A stretch of 64,000 nt of DNA from Corynebacterium pacaense (GTDB taxonomy: Bacteria; Actinomycetota; Actinomycetes; Mycobacteriales; Mycobacteriaceae): assembly GCF_900169525.1 (NCBI RefSeq), contig NZ_LT821239.1:124001-188000 (forward strand), written 5' to 3'. Position 1 is the stretch's first letter. Each line of letters begins with the position of its first letter. The notes beneath the pieces were generated by a model, which was not told the origin of the DNA, searched no databases, and saw only the letters and a program-made list of their open reading frames with translations. Of the stretch, positions 9,150 through 17,704 are shown one piece after another. A program made the translations under genes and the position numbers.

Positions 9150-9824
9150 TCACCCTTCCAACCACGGCAACGGCGCGTCGGTCCAGCGCACCACGGTCCA
9201 CCGGCCGAAACTGCGTCCGCCCGGTTCCAGCACCACGAAGCGCCCATTACCCAGGTAGGTGTTGAAGGCGAAATTCGGATCCACACCGGAGGCGTGGGTG
9301 GCCACGATACGGATCGCGGCGCTGTGGCTGACAATCGCCACATCGCGGTCATCGTCGAGATCGTGGCTGTCCATGATCTGCTCCAGCGTGGGCTGGTAGC
9401 GATCCAGCACGTCGCGGTAGGTCTCACCGCCGGGCAGCGCGGCGCGTGGGTCACCGTGGAGGCAGCCGTTCAGGGTGGTGGAATAGTCCTGGTGCGCCTG
9501 GTCGTCGCCACGCATCTCGTAGTCGCCCGCATCGATCTCATGGATACCGGCCACCACGTCGAGGGGCACGGTGCCCGGCTCCAATGATCTGGCTTTCTCG
9601 AAGGTGGCGGCCGCCAGCACCGCGGTCTGCTGCGCACGCAGCACGATCGAGCTGTACATGTGCGCCAGCCGCTCACCGGAGTAGTCGGCCAGTTCCGCGC
9701 CGACCCCCAATGCCTGCCGACGCCCGACCTCGGTCAGTTCCGCCCCCGGCGGGCGGGTGTCCAGCAGGTGCCGCACGTTGTTGTGCGTCTGTCCGTGCCG
9801 GATGAGAATGATTCTGCCTGCCAT
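9150..9824 (-). CDS. Histidine phosphatase (phosphoglycerate-mutase-like)
   Basis: A 224-residue member of the histidine phosphatase superfamily. The catalytic RHGQT motif (His9) is at the N-terminus, the Glu/Asp region is GIHEIDAGDYEMRGDD, and the second catalytic His lies in VAIVSHSAAIRI. The likely role is phosphomonoesterase on a small metabolite rather than glycolytic mutase. It begins three bases after the pheA stop and is presumably co-transcribed. The same pheA-PGM-like pair occurs in C. glutamicum as far as I recall. Confidence 0.9.
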   Translation of the reverse strand: MAGRIILIRHGQTHNNVRHLLDTRPPGAELTEVGRRQALGVGAELADYSGERLAHMYSSIVLRAQQTAVLAAATFEKARSLEPGTVPLDVVAGIHEIDAGDYEMRGDDQAHQDYSTTLNGCLHGDPRAALPGGETYRDVLDRYQPTLEQIMDSHDLDDDRDVAIVSHSAAIRIVATHASGVDPNFAFNTYLGNGRFVVLEPGGRSFGRWTVVRWTDAPLPWLEG

Positions 9825-9827
9825 GAT

Positions 9828-10787
9828 CTAGTTTCTTACCTCTCCCTCAACAGCGGCACGGACCCAGTCGTCCGCTTCCCTCAATCTGGCCAGGTCCGCG
9901 GACAGCGCGTCCTCGCGACTATCGGCCAGCGCAGCCGGCCAGGATCCCAGGAACACCAGATCGTGGGCCTGGAGGTACAACGCACGCAGGGCCTCCGCGA
10001 CGGGGATGTCGGTGATGTGACCGACGACGTCAACATGGAAACGGTAGGTGCCGAAGGTTTTCCGGGTCGGTCGCGATTCAATGCGCGCCATGTCCACGCC
10101 GCGGATCGCGAACTCGTTGAGCGCCCGCATGAGGCTGCCCGGCTCATTCGGCAGGGCGAAGACCACCGAGGTGCGGTCAGTCCCGGTGCGCGGGGGCACA
10201 GCCTGAGGGCGGCGTACGGCAACGAAGCGGGTACGGGCGCCGCGGACGTCGGCGACGTCGTCGGCAAGCGGAGTCAGGCCGAACAGCACCGCGGCACGCC
10301 CGGGTGCTGCGGCGGCATCCACCTTTCCCTCCGCAACCATCTGGGCGGCGGCGGCGTTGGAGCTCGCGGCCACGAACCGGGCCTGGGGCGCGTGCTGCGC
10401 CATCCAGTGCTTGATCTGCTGGTGTGCCACCGGGTGTGTGGCCAGCGTGCGCACCTGATCCAGCGCGACACCGTCTGAGGCCATGATGGTGAAGACCACC
10501 TCAAGTTCCTCCTCGGCGAAGATGTTCACGGCCGAGCCCTGGTCGAGGGCGTCGAAGGTGGGCGTCACCGGGCCGTCAACGAAATTCTCGATCGCCACGA
10601 CGGCAGCTTCGGCGTCCCCGGCGCGAACGGCATCGACGGCCTGTTGCGGGGTGGACACCGGCAATTGGATCACCTCACCGGAGCCGAACACCCCGCGGGC
10701 GGCCAGTTTCAGCAATGCCGCCTCGGTGAAGGTTCCCGCAGGACCGAGATAGGACACGGTGATGGGCTCATGTGGCGTGACACTCAT
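9828..10787 (-). CDS. pheA: Prephenate dehydratase
   Basis: A 319-residue monofunctional prephenate dehydratase, converting prephenate to phenylpyruvate in phenylalanine synthesis. The N-terminal PDT domain starts at VSYLGPAGTFTEAAL. The catalytic Thr region is ARTRFVAVRRP. The C-terminal ACT domain (about 205-285, with ESRPTRKTFGTYRFHVDV) provides feedback inhibition by phenylalanine. ATG 10787 gives the normal family length; a 30-residue upstream extension is possible but unlikely. It is divergent from the amidase-like gene with only about 40 bases between starts. Confidence 0.95.
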   Translation of the reverse strand: MSVTPHEPITVSYLGPAGTFTEAALLKLAARGVFGSGEVIQLPVSTPQQAVDAVRAGDAEAAVVAIENFVDGPVTPTFDALDQGSAVNIFAEEELEVVFTIMASDGVALDQVRTLATHPVAHQQIKHWMAQHAPQARFVAASSNAAAAQMVAEGKVDAAAAPGRAAVLFGLTPLADDVADVRGARTRFVAVRRPQAVPPRTGTDRTSVVFALPNEPGSLMRALNEFAIRGVDMARIESRPTRKTFGTYRFHVDVVGHITDIPVAEALRALYLQAHDLVFLGSWPAALADSREDALSADLARLREADDWVRAAVEGEVRN

Positions 10788-10827
10788 GGTTTCACAGCTT
10801 AACCGGCAAACGCTATCGTGGAACCTC

Positions 10828-12351
10828 ATGTCACACCCTGGCGTCGCAGCGCTCGCCGAAACTGTCGCGGGCCTCACCCCGGAGGAGCACGGTTTCGCCT
10901 GGTTCGATCCCGCCCGTGTCGTCGGTCATGGCCACGGTGACCTGGGCGGGATGATCATCCCCGCCAAGGATCTCCATGATGTGGCGGGCATGCCGACCTC
11001 GCACGGATCGTCATCGCGCACGTACACCGCCACCCACACCGACCCCTTCCTGCAGTCATTGATCGACCGAGGGGCGATCATCGCGGGCAAGACCCAGACC
11101 AGCGAGCTGGGGATGACCGCCTACTGCGAACCCGTAGGCATGCCCGCTCCCGACAATCCACGCCTTCCCGGCCACACCCCGGGTGGTTCCTCAGGGGGTG
11201 CGGCCGTCGCAGTTGCACGCGGGCTTGTCGACGCCGCCCACGCCAGCGACGGTGGCGGCTCCATCCGCGTCCCCGCCGCGGCCTGCGGACTCGTCGGGCT
11301 GAAACCGGCGCACGATTCCCGCGGCGGCACACCGGTTGCGCAGGGGTTCCTCACCCGCGACCTGGCCACGCAGGCGCGGCTGCACCGCATCCCACCGACG
11401 ATCCGGCCATTGCGCATCGGGGTGCTGCTGGAGCCGCTCCACGCCAACGTGCCTGTCGACGCCCGCACCACCGCAACGATCGAGACCGCAGCCGGCCGCC
11501 TGGAACCCGCCGGCCACCGGCTGAGCACGCTCACCCGCCCCTACGGGACCTGGGCCTTCGAGGCCTTCACCGAGGTCCTCGCCGCCCGCTCCCGCATCAT
11601 CGAGGGGCCCGCGAGCCCGATCGTCACCTGGCTCCGCGAACTCGGCCTCTCCATTTCCACACCCGAACTGCGACAGGCGGTGCGGGCCTTCGACTCGGTT
11701 GGCGATATCGTCCTGGGGGCCTGGGACGTCGACGTGGTCATCAGCCCCACCCTCGCATTCCCGCCCCCACCCCTGGGCCACTTCTCCACGCTGGGCCCGG
11801 AGGCCGATTTCCCCGCACCACCCCGCTGGACCCCCCGGGCCAGCCCGTTCCACATGCTCGCCGGCCCCCCACCGACCCCGCCCCCCGGCATCCCCCCCCG
11901 CGCCCTCCCCCCCGCCCCCCCCCCCGCCCTGATCGGCATCCCGGGCCTGGCTCTCTACGTCAGCGCCATCCATCTCGGATTGTCCAAGCAGGTCATCCCC
12001 ACCACCCTGGACAGTCCCTGGTGGGAGATCCCCGTCCTTCTCATCTACTCCGCGGCCAATGCCTTCGGCGAGGAGATCGTGGTGGTGATGTGGCTGATGA
12101 CCCGCCTCCGCGGGCTGGGATGGACTGTCCCCGCCACCATTGCCGCCTCGGCGATCCTGCGCGGGTCCTACCACCTCTACCAGGGTGTCTCCGCCGGATT
12201 CGGCAACATAGTCATGGGTGTGGTCTTCGCATGGTTCTACCACCGCACCGGAAAGGTGTGGCCTCTCGTGATCGCGCACTTTCTTATCGACGCCGTGGCC
12301 TTCGTCGGTTATTCGGCCCTCGGCGGTGACCTGAGCTGGCTTGGGCTCTAG
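10828..12351 (+). CDS. Chimera: amidase N-part joined to CPBP protease C-part
   Basis: One open frame of 507 residues joins two unrelated proteins. Residues 1 to about 345 are an amidase-signature hydrolase, with catalytic Lys in IIPAKDLHD, GHTPGGSSGGAA for the cis-Ser and SDGGGSIRVPA for the nucleophile Ser. Residues from about 370 are the C-terminal part of a CPBP (CAAX/Rce1-type) membrane protease, with EE in GEEIVVVMWL, His in SYHLYQG, and HFLID. Between them (about 11865-11931) the DNA is nearly pure C with long homopolymer runs, encoding mostly proline. The amidase C-terminus and the first CPBP membrane helices are missing. I read this as two genes collapsed together, most likely by a sequencing or assembly error, or less likely by a real deletion. 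Confidence 0.6.
   Translation: MSHPGVAALAETVAGLTPEEHGFAWFDPARVVGHGHGDLGGMIIPAKDLHDVAGMPTSHGSSSRTYTATHTDPFLQSLIDRGAIIAGKTQTSELGMTAYCEPVGMPAPDNPRLPGHTPGGSSGGAAVAVARGLVDAAHASDGGGSIRVPAAACGLVGLKPAHDSRGGTPVAQGFLTRDLATQARLHRIPPTIRPLRIGVLLEPLHANVPVDARTTATIETAAGRLEPAGHRLSTLTRPYGTWAFEAFTEVLAARSRIIEGPASPIVTWLRELGLSISTPELRQAVRAFDSVGDIVLGAWDVDVVISPTLAFPPPPLGHFSTLGPEADFPAPPRWTPRASPFHMLAGPPPTPPPGIPPRALPPAPPPALIGIPGLALYVSAIHLGLSKQVIPTTLDSPWWEIPVLLIYSAANAFGEEIVVVMWLMTRLRGLGWTVPATIAASAILRGSYHLYQGVSAGFGNIVMGVVFAWFYHRTGKVWPLVIAHFLIDAVAFVGYSALGGDLSWLGL
11865..11931 (+). repeat. Poly-C low-complexity tract
   Basis: A stretch made of cytosine runs of 5-12 bases broken by single bases, unlike any other coding sequence here. 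It sits exactly at the junction of the amidase-like and CPBP-like segments. It may be an artefact of poor base calling, or a genuine simple-sequence tract. Confidence 0.8.
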
Positions 12352-12374
12352 GGGAGAGAGGCTACTGTATAAAC

Positions 12375-13625
12375 ATGGATCAACGTGGACACGGGGACTA
12401 CGCCCGCGACAGTCACGGCCGACCGATCGTCGACCGTTACGGTCGGCCGGTGCGTGCGCGTCGACAGCAGCCGCGTCAGCAGCCACCCCGGCATGAGCAG
12501 CCGCGTCAGCAGCCACCCCGGCATGAGCAGCCACGTCAGCAGCCACCCCGGCAGGTTCCTCCACCCATCAATGAGACCCGGATCTACAATCCGCCGGCAG
12601 GGCACCAGGCGGGTCACCACACACGACCCCCGGCGCAGCACCCCGCGCACCAACCAAGCCAGATCGGCCGGGTGCCAGCTGCCCAACCGGGTGTCAGGCG
12701 CCAACCAGCACCCCGTCCGCACCGTCGCCCCGGTGGCTGCCTGCGATGGCTCGGCCTGATCCTGGCGGCGGTGCTGGTCCTCTCCCTTGCCGGCGCTCTT
12801 TGGGCTGATTCCCGGCTGAACCGGGTCGATGCGACACCCGCAACCCGGGTGTCCAACACCGCGGGCACCAACTGGCTGCTCGTGGGATCGGATTCCCGGG
12901 AGGGCCTGAGCCAGGAGGACATCGACCGCCTCGGCACCGGTGGGGATATCGGACTCGGACGCACCGATACCATCATGGTCCTGCATATTCCGCGTTCCGG
13001 TGAGCCCACCCTGCTGTCGATCCCACGGGATTCCTACATCAATATCCCCGGTTATGGAATGGACAAGGCCAATGCGGCTTTCACGGTCGGCGGGCCGCAG
13101 CTGCTCACCCAGACGGTTGAGGAGGCGACCGGCCTGCGCATCGATCACTACGCCGAGATTGGAATGGGTGGACTGGCAAACATGGTCGATGCGGTCGGCG
13201 GGGTGCAGCTGTGCCCAGCCGAGCCTATCGACGACCCCCTGGCCAACCTCAACGTACAGGCGGGCTGCCAGGAGTTCGACGGGGCCACCGCACTGGGTTA
13301 TGTGCGCACCCGCGCCACCGCCATGGGCGATCTGGACAGGGTGGTCAGGCAGCGGGAGTTCTTCGCCGCCCTCCTCGGCACCGTGACCTCGCCGGCCACC
13401 CTGCTCAATCCCTTCCGGATGTTCCCACTGCTAGGCGACGCGGTGGGCACCTTCACGGTGGGTAACGGTGACCATATCTGGCATCTCGCCCGCCTGGCGC
13501 TGGCGATGCGCGGCGGTATGATCACCGAAACGATCCCCATCGCCGGGTTCGCCGACTATGACGTGGGCAGCGTCGTGCTCTGGGATGACGCCGCCTCCGA
13601 ACAGCTCTTCACCTCACTGCGATAG
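12375..13625 (+). CDS. lcpB: LytR-CpsA-Psr (LCP) family cell-wall ligase
   Basis: A 416-residue LCP protein, predicted to attach arabinogalactan to peptidoglycan at the outer membrane face. It has a long proline/glutamine-rich cytoplasmic N-terminus (residues 1-120), one membrane helix (about 130-150, LGLILAAVLVLSLAGALW), then the LCP catalytic domain with LVGSDSREG, GRTDTIMVLHI, LLSIPRDSYINIPGYG and YVRTRATAMGDLDRVVRQ, whose Arg and Asp residues bind polyprenyl pyrophosphate. C. glutamicum has two such proteins, LcpA and LcpB; the position near pheA matches LcpB. The N-terminus contains a 30-base tandem repeat. The C-terminal LytR_C domain is absent. Confidence 0.85.
   Translation: MDQRGHGDYARDSHGRPIVDRYGRPVRARRQQPRQQPPRHEQPRQQPPRHEQPRQQPPRQVPPPINETRIYNPPAGHQAGHHTRPPAQHPAHQPSQIGRVPAAQPGVRRQPAPRPHRRPGGCLRWLGLILAAVLVLSLAGALWADSRLNRVDATPATRVSNTAGTNWLLVGSDSREGLSQEDIDRLGTGGDIGLGRTDTIMVLHIPRSGEPTLLSIPRDSYINIPGYGMDKANAAFTVGGPQLLTQTVEEATGLRIDHYAEIGMGGLANMVDAVGGVQLCPAEPIDDPLANLNVQAGCQEFDGATALGYVRTRATAMGDLDRVVRQREFFAALLGTVTSPATLLNPFRMFPLLGDAVGTFTVGNGDHIWHLARLALAMRGGMITETIPIAGFADYDVGSVVLWDDAASEQLFTSLR
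12468..12555 (+). repeat. 30-bp tandem repeat, three copies, inside lcpB
   Basis: Three head-to-tail 30-base units at 12468, 12498 and 12528 (the last diverges at its end). Each encodes QPRQQPPRHE or a near copy in the disordered cytoplasmic tail. Because 30 is a multiple of three, copy-number change would keep the frame. Confidence 0.95.
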
Positions 13626-13658
13626 CGGTGGTGTCCGCGGGCGATGAGGAGGGAGGGT

Positions 13659-15152
13659 TCAGCTGATCCTGTCCTCTTCGGTTTCCGCGACCTGCGATCG
13701 ATGGAGATGGGCATTCTTCTCACGCCGCCGCTGAATCCGCTCGACGTCGAGCTCGGGCACGAACCTGGCGAACACGACCCCGAGTGCGAACACGATCGGT
13801 GCGGACACTGCGAGGCACAGCGCCACCACGGAGTCCCCGCCGACCAGATCGGTGAGGTTGGTGCCGAGGAAGAAGGCGACGATTCCCAGGCCGATCACGG
13901 ACAGCAACGGTGCGACGAACTTCTTCCAGCGGCTTTCCGCCAGCTCCGGTCGCTTATGGAAGTAGACGATCACGGCGATGCTCACCAGCAGCATGAGCAG
14001 CACGATGCAGAAGGTTGCCAGACCGGAGAGCCAGGTGAAGATGTGCACGACCGGGTCCATCCCGATGATGCCGGCCACGACGGTGATCAGAGCCACCGTC
14101 GCGGTCTGCACGAAGGAGGACAGGTGCGGGGAATTGTAGGTCTGGTGAACCCAGCGGAGCTGCCGCGGCAGGCCGCGTTTGATGGAGATGGCGTGCTGGT
14201 AGCGGGTGAGCACGTTATGGAAGGAAAGCACGCAGGCGAAGAGACTGGTCAGCAGGAGGACCTGGACCACAACTCCGGACCACATGCCGAGGTAGTTGAC
14301 GGCGGTGGTCGCCACCATTCCCTCCGGGTCCGCCACTGCCTCGGCGACGACGTTGTCCGCTCCCCATGCCTCCACGATCGCCCATCCGGAGATCGTGTAG
14401 AAGACCCCGATGACGCCCACAGCGATGTAGGTGGCCCTGGGGATCGTTCGATCGGGGTCCTTCGCTTCGCCGCGGAAGACCGTCGTGGCCTCGAATCCGA
14501 TGAACCCTGCCATGGCGAGCATGAGGCCGACCCCCGGGGACCCGGAGAACACGTGCTCGGGGGTAAAGGAAGCGACACCGAGCCCATCGGAACCACCGCG
14601 GTAGATCACGGCGGCGACGATGAGCAGCGTGATCGCGATCTCCCCGATGAGAACGAGTCCGAGAGCCTTCGAGCTCAGCTCGATGTTGCGGTAGCCGAGC
14701 AAACCGACGACCGCGATCACCGCCAGCGAACACACCCACCAGGGGATCGGGAGGCCGACCGCGCTGAACAGCAGGGCCAGCTGCGCCCCCAGGAACCCGT
14801 ACACCGCCATCTGGATGGCGGTGTAGGTCAAAAGCGCGAGGTAGGCGGTGCCCATGCCGATCCTGCGACCGAAGGTCGCCTCGACGTAGGAGTAGAAGGC
14901 CCCCGGTTCCGGAATGTGCCGTGACATGGTGGTCAGACCGACGGAGAAGAGGATGAGAATGACGGCGCTGATGGCGTACATCGTCGGATAACCGGCACCG
15001 TTGCCGGTGGCTATCCCGATGGGCAGCGCCCCGCCGATGACCGTCAGTGGGGCCGCGGCGGCGATGACCATGAAAACAATGGAGGTGACGGAGAGGGTTC
15101 CGCCCTTGATTTCTGTTCCGGTGACCGGGACAGCTGTTTTGGTCGTGGACAT
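13659..15152 (-). CDS. APC-family amino acid/amine permease
   Basis: A 497-residue integral membrane transporter with about 12 hydrophobic helices, of the amino acid-polyamine-organocation superfamily. The N-terminal signature is SIVFMVIAAAAPLTVIGGALP, split by a normal glycine-rich helix 1 break. The later GFIGFEATTVFRGEAKDP is also typical of APC proteins. ATG 15152 follows AAAGGA at normal spacing; an upstream GTG (15167) is in frame. It is the last gene of a three-gene operon with an FAD amine oxidase and an ornithine-cyclodeaminase homologue, so the substrate is probably an amine or amino acid derivative degraded by those enzymes. Confidence 0.85.
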   Translation of the reverse strand: MSTTKTAVPVTGTEIKGGTLSVTSIVFMVIAAAAPLTVIGGALPIGIATGNGAGYPTMYAISAVILILFSVGLTTMSRHIPEPGAFYSYVEATFGRRIGMGTAYLALLTYTAIQMAVYGFLGAQLALLFSAVGLPIPWWVCSLAVIAVVGLLGYRNIELSSKALGLVLIGEIAITLLIVAAVIYRGGSDGLGVASFTPEHVFSGSPGVGLMLAMAGFIGFEATTVFRGEAKDPDRTIPRATYIAVGVIGVFYTISGWAIVEAWGADNVVAEAVADPEGMVATTAVNYLGMWSGVVVQVLLLTSLFACVLSFHNVLTRYQHAISIKRGLPRQLRWVHQTYNSPHLSSFVQTATVALITVVAGIIGMDPVVHIFTWLSGLATFCIVLLMLLVSIAVIVYFHKRPELAESRWKKFVAPLLSVIGLGIVAFFLGTNLTDLVGGDSVVALCLAVSAPIVFALGVVFARFVPELDVERIQRRREKNAHLHRSQVAETEEDRIS

Positions 15153-15178
15153 GGAGGGTCCTTTCACGAGCGGGGGTT

Positions 15179-16351
15179 TTAGGATGTGGCCGGTGTGATG
15201 TGGTGGGTGACGGTGAAGGAGTCCGGCCGCGCACGCGCCCGGCCGGTCAGCGCGAGTTCCGCGGCCATCCGGCCGTACGCCGGGGCGAACTTCATCCCAC
15301 GGCCGCTCATACCAGCGACGACCGTGATGGAGGTGCCGGGGAGAACATCGATGATGGGGCTCGAATCGGGGGTGAACCCGTCATGGTGCATGGTTACGCG
15401 GACGGGCGAGGCGATGATGCCGGTGACCATCTTCCCGGCCTGTTCCGCGAAGAGCTCCAGTTCCTCCCGCGTAAGGTCGGCGGGAATCTCATCGGGGGTG
15501 TCCACCGTGTGGCCGTGGACGCCCGGGCTGATCTTCACGCTGTATCCGTCGAGCGTGGGTGCGCCGTATACGTGGAATCCGGTGTCACCTGTGACGATAT
15601 CCCTGAGGAACACGGGCAGGTGTTCCGGTGTGAATGCCTCGATGTCGAGAGGAAGGTACCAGGTCAGGGGTATCGGGGTGACGGCTATGTGCTCGCGCAG
15701 TTCAGGGATGAGCTGCCCGGTCCAGGAGCCGGTGGCCACGATCACGGAGCGCGCCTCGACGATGCCCGCGGAGCTGTTGATAACCACGGTGTCGCCGATC
15801 TGCTCGATGGATGTGACATCGGTGTTGTCCCAGAGCACGGCGCCCGCGTCAATCGCGAGCTGCTGCGCGGTGGCCACCGCGAGCTCGGGCCGGAGACCAC
15901 CGCCGGCGGGATCGAGGATGCCGATGTCATCGTCATCGACGTCGAACGGCGGGAATTGGGCGCGGAGCCGGCCCGCGTCCAGGATCTCGTGATCAAGGTC
16001 GAATGCGGCGATCACCTCGCGGACGGCGAGGATATCGGGCAGGTCCGCCGGCCCGACGTTGAGCGCACCGATCGGGAGGAAGACGTCCCTGCCACTTCGC
16101 CGCGAGAGCTCATTCCACAGCTCCCGCGCCTCCATGGCGAGGGGTACGTACTGCCCTCCCTCTTTGAGCGCCACCCTGAACAGCCGCGATTCCCCCGAGT
16201 AGGACCCCTTGGTGTGGATGCGGCCGTGCTTCTCGATGCCGAGGATCGAGGTTCCCTCCGCCGCCTGCTCGGTGAGCTGCCACAGCGCCATGGCTCCCAT
16301 GGATCCCGCGCCGATGACGGCAATGTCGACCTGTGTGCCGTGTTCGGTCAT
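15179..16351 (-). CDS. FAD-dependent amine oxidase (sarcosine/N-methyltryptophan oxidase-like)
   Basis: About 390 residues of the DAO superfamily, closest in layout to monomeric sarcosine oxidase and N-methyl-L-tryptophan oxidase. The Rossmann FAD motif is IAVIGAGSMGAMALWQL, and the C-terminal flavin-binding block is VVAGMSGRGMKFAPAYG. In the covalent-flavin enzymes a Cys lies just before the TPD-x-x-PIID block. Here that stretch reads VRVTMHHDGFTPDSSPIID and has no Cys, so the flavin is probably non-covalent. ATG 16351 has a GGGGGGA site six bases upstream; ATG 16357 overlaps that site. It lies 11 bases after the cyclodeaminase-like gene and before the permease gene. Confidence 0.82.
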   Translation of the reverse strand: MTEHGTQVDIAVIGAGSMGAMALWQLTEQAAEGTSILGIEKHGRIHTKGSYSGESRLFRVALKEGGQYVPLAMEARELWNELSRRSGRDVFLPIGALNVGPADLPDILAVREVIAAFDLDHEILDAGRLRAQFPPFDVDDDDIGILDPAGGGLRPELAVATAQQLAIDAGAVLWDNTDVTSIEQIGDTVVINSSAGIVEARSVIVATGSWTGQLIPELREHIAVTPIPLTWYLPLDIEAFTPEHLPVFLRDIVTGDTGFHVYGAPTLDGYSVKISPGVHGHTVDTPDEIPADLTREELELFAEQAGKMVTGIIASPVRVTMHHDGFTPDSSPIIDVLPGTSITVVAGMSGRGMKFAPAYGRMAAELALTGRARARPDSFTVTHHITPATS

Positions 16352-16362
16352 GGCCATCCCCC

Positions 16363-17547
16363 CTAAACCAGTTCCGGGGCGTCCCAGACATTGAATGTCT
16401 GTCCGACCCCCTGCGCCAGCGCCCTGCGATACAGTGCGGTGGCCCAGGCCACGTCCTCCACCGGCATGCCCCCGACGGAGAAGATGACGGTGTCCTCCTC
16501 GCTGCGCCGTCCCTGACTCTTGTCCAGGATCACATCGGCGAGATCGATCACGGCGCCGTCCCCGAGCAGGCCGGCCCGCTCGAGCTCCAGGAACTTCGTG
16601 CCGATGATGCCCACCGTCTCATATGCCCCGGGGGAGAACTCCTCCAGCCAGCATTCGTAGAGGCCGCGGTTGTCCACCACCAGCCTCGGCGCGCCCGATG
16701 TGAGGTACCCGTCCGGCATGTTGGTGCATGCGGGCAGGGAGACGAATGCGCCTGGTGAGAGCCAGGCGGGGTCGATGAGAGGGTAGTTGGCGGCACCGGA
16801 GGGGGCGGTGGTGGCGTAGACGACGACATCGGCGCCGCGCACCGCCTGCTCGACGGTGTCCGCGACGACGATTCTGGTGATCTGCGGAAGCGTCTTTCTG
16901 ACCCAGGCGATGAAACTGTCGAGTCCGGCGACGCTGCGGCCCTTTACCTGGACCGTATCGATGTCAGGCAGCACCGCGACGAGCGCCTCGAGTGCGGTCT
17001 TGCCCATGACACCGGGGCCGACGATGCCCGCGATGGTGGATTCGGGACGAGCCAGGTGCCTGGCACCGACCCCGGTGACCGCACCGGTGCGGTAGGCGGA
17101 CAGGAGGTTGGCGCTCATGATGGCCAGGGGTGCGCCGGTGTCCGCGTCGTTGAGCACGAAGGTGTGGATCGACCGCGGCAACCCCGCCTCGCGGTTGGCG
17201 ATGTTGGAGCCGTACCACTTGACCCCGGCCGTGTGGAAGCCACCGCCGAGGTAGGCCGGCATCGCCATGAAGCGGCGGTCTGTGGTGTTCTCGGGCATTC
17301 GTGGATGGGGCGATTCATCGGGGAACATCACCATGGCACCGTGGGAATTGTTGCCCGCTCCCGCCATCCGGTAGTCGCCGACAGCGAGGAGTTTGAACAT
17401 CTCCTCCATCGTGTCCACGCACGCCGGCATGTCCCTGACCCCGACCCTGACCATGTCCGGTTCGCTGAGAAGGAGGGTGTCTATGCGTGTCGACGCCGAC
17501 GCCTGCGCACCCCCCGCCTCTGCCGGGCGGGCGATCACTTCAGTCAT
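16363..17547 (-). CDS. Ornithine cyclodeaminase/mu-crystallin family protein
   Basis: A 394-residue NAD-binding protein of the OCD/mu-crystallin family. Visible parts are the substrate region AGVKWYGSN, the linker SANLLSAYRTGAVTGVGARH, the dinucleotide fold IAGIVGPGVMGKTALEAL and the C-terminal helix region. Homologues near amine oxidases have been annotated as 'tyramine oxidase subunit B', and I recall this only loosely. A role in deamination of an amine or N-alkylated amino acid is inferred from the operon. ATG 17547 follows AGGAG at about ten bases. It is the first gene of the operon with the FAD oxidase and permease. Confidence 0.8.
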   Translation of the reverse strand: MTEVIARPAEAGGAQASASTRIDTLLLSEPDMVRVGVRDMPACVDTMEEMFKLLAVGDYRMAGAGNNSHGAMVMFPDESPHPRMPENTTDRRFMAMPAYLGGGFHTAGVKWYGSNIANREAGLPRSIHTFVLNDADTGAPLAIMSANLLSAYRTGAVTGVGARHLARPESTIAGIVGPGVMGKTALEALVAVLPDIDTVQVKGRSVAGLDSFIAWVRKTLPQITRIVVADTVEQAVRGADVVVYATTAPSGAANYPLIDPAWLSPGAFVSLPACTNMPDGYLTSGAPRLVVDNRGLYECWLEEFSPGAYETVGIIGTKFLELERAGLLGDGAVIDLADVILDKSQGRRSEEDTVIFSVGGMPVEDVAWATALYRRALAQGVGQTFNVWDAPELV

Positions 17548-17667
17548 TTCTGTCCATCTCCTCAGGTTGTTCTCTCCTGCCGATGAGAAAATGATGATCC
17601 GAATCAATTTCTATCGGTTAATAGGTAGAGTAGGCCCGTATGGAAATGGCGGTCAACCCGCACCCCG

Positions 17668-17681
17668 GTGATAACTATCAC
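17668..17681. promoter_or_regulatory. Palindrome between the LLM and amine operons
   Basis: GTGATAACTATCAC, two perfect 6-base arms with a 2-base centre, lies about 120 bases upstream of the cyclodeaminase-like start. The region around it is AT-richer than the genes. It could be a regulator operator; no adjacent regulator gene was found. Confidence 0.35.
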
Positions 17682-17704
17682 TTAATAGAAAGGGGGTGTC
17701 GGGG

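Noticed and set aside
12468..12555. Tandem repeats considered as a CRISPR array
   Set aside because: Units are contiguous without spacers and lie in frame within lcpB.
13644..14924. Long plus-strand frame opposite the APC permease
   Set aside because: The permease has clear helices and motifs; the opposite frame is rich in His/Asp/Glu as shadow frames of GC-rich genes usually are.
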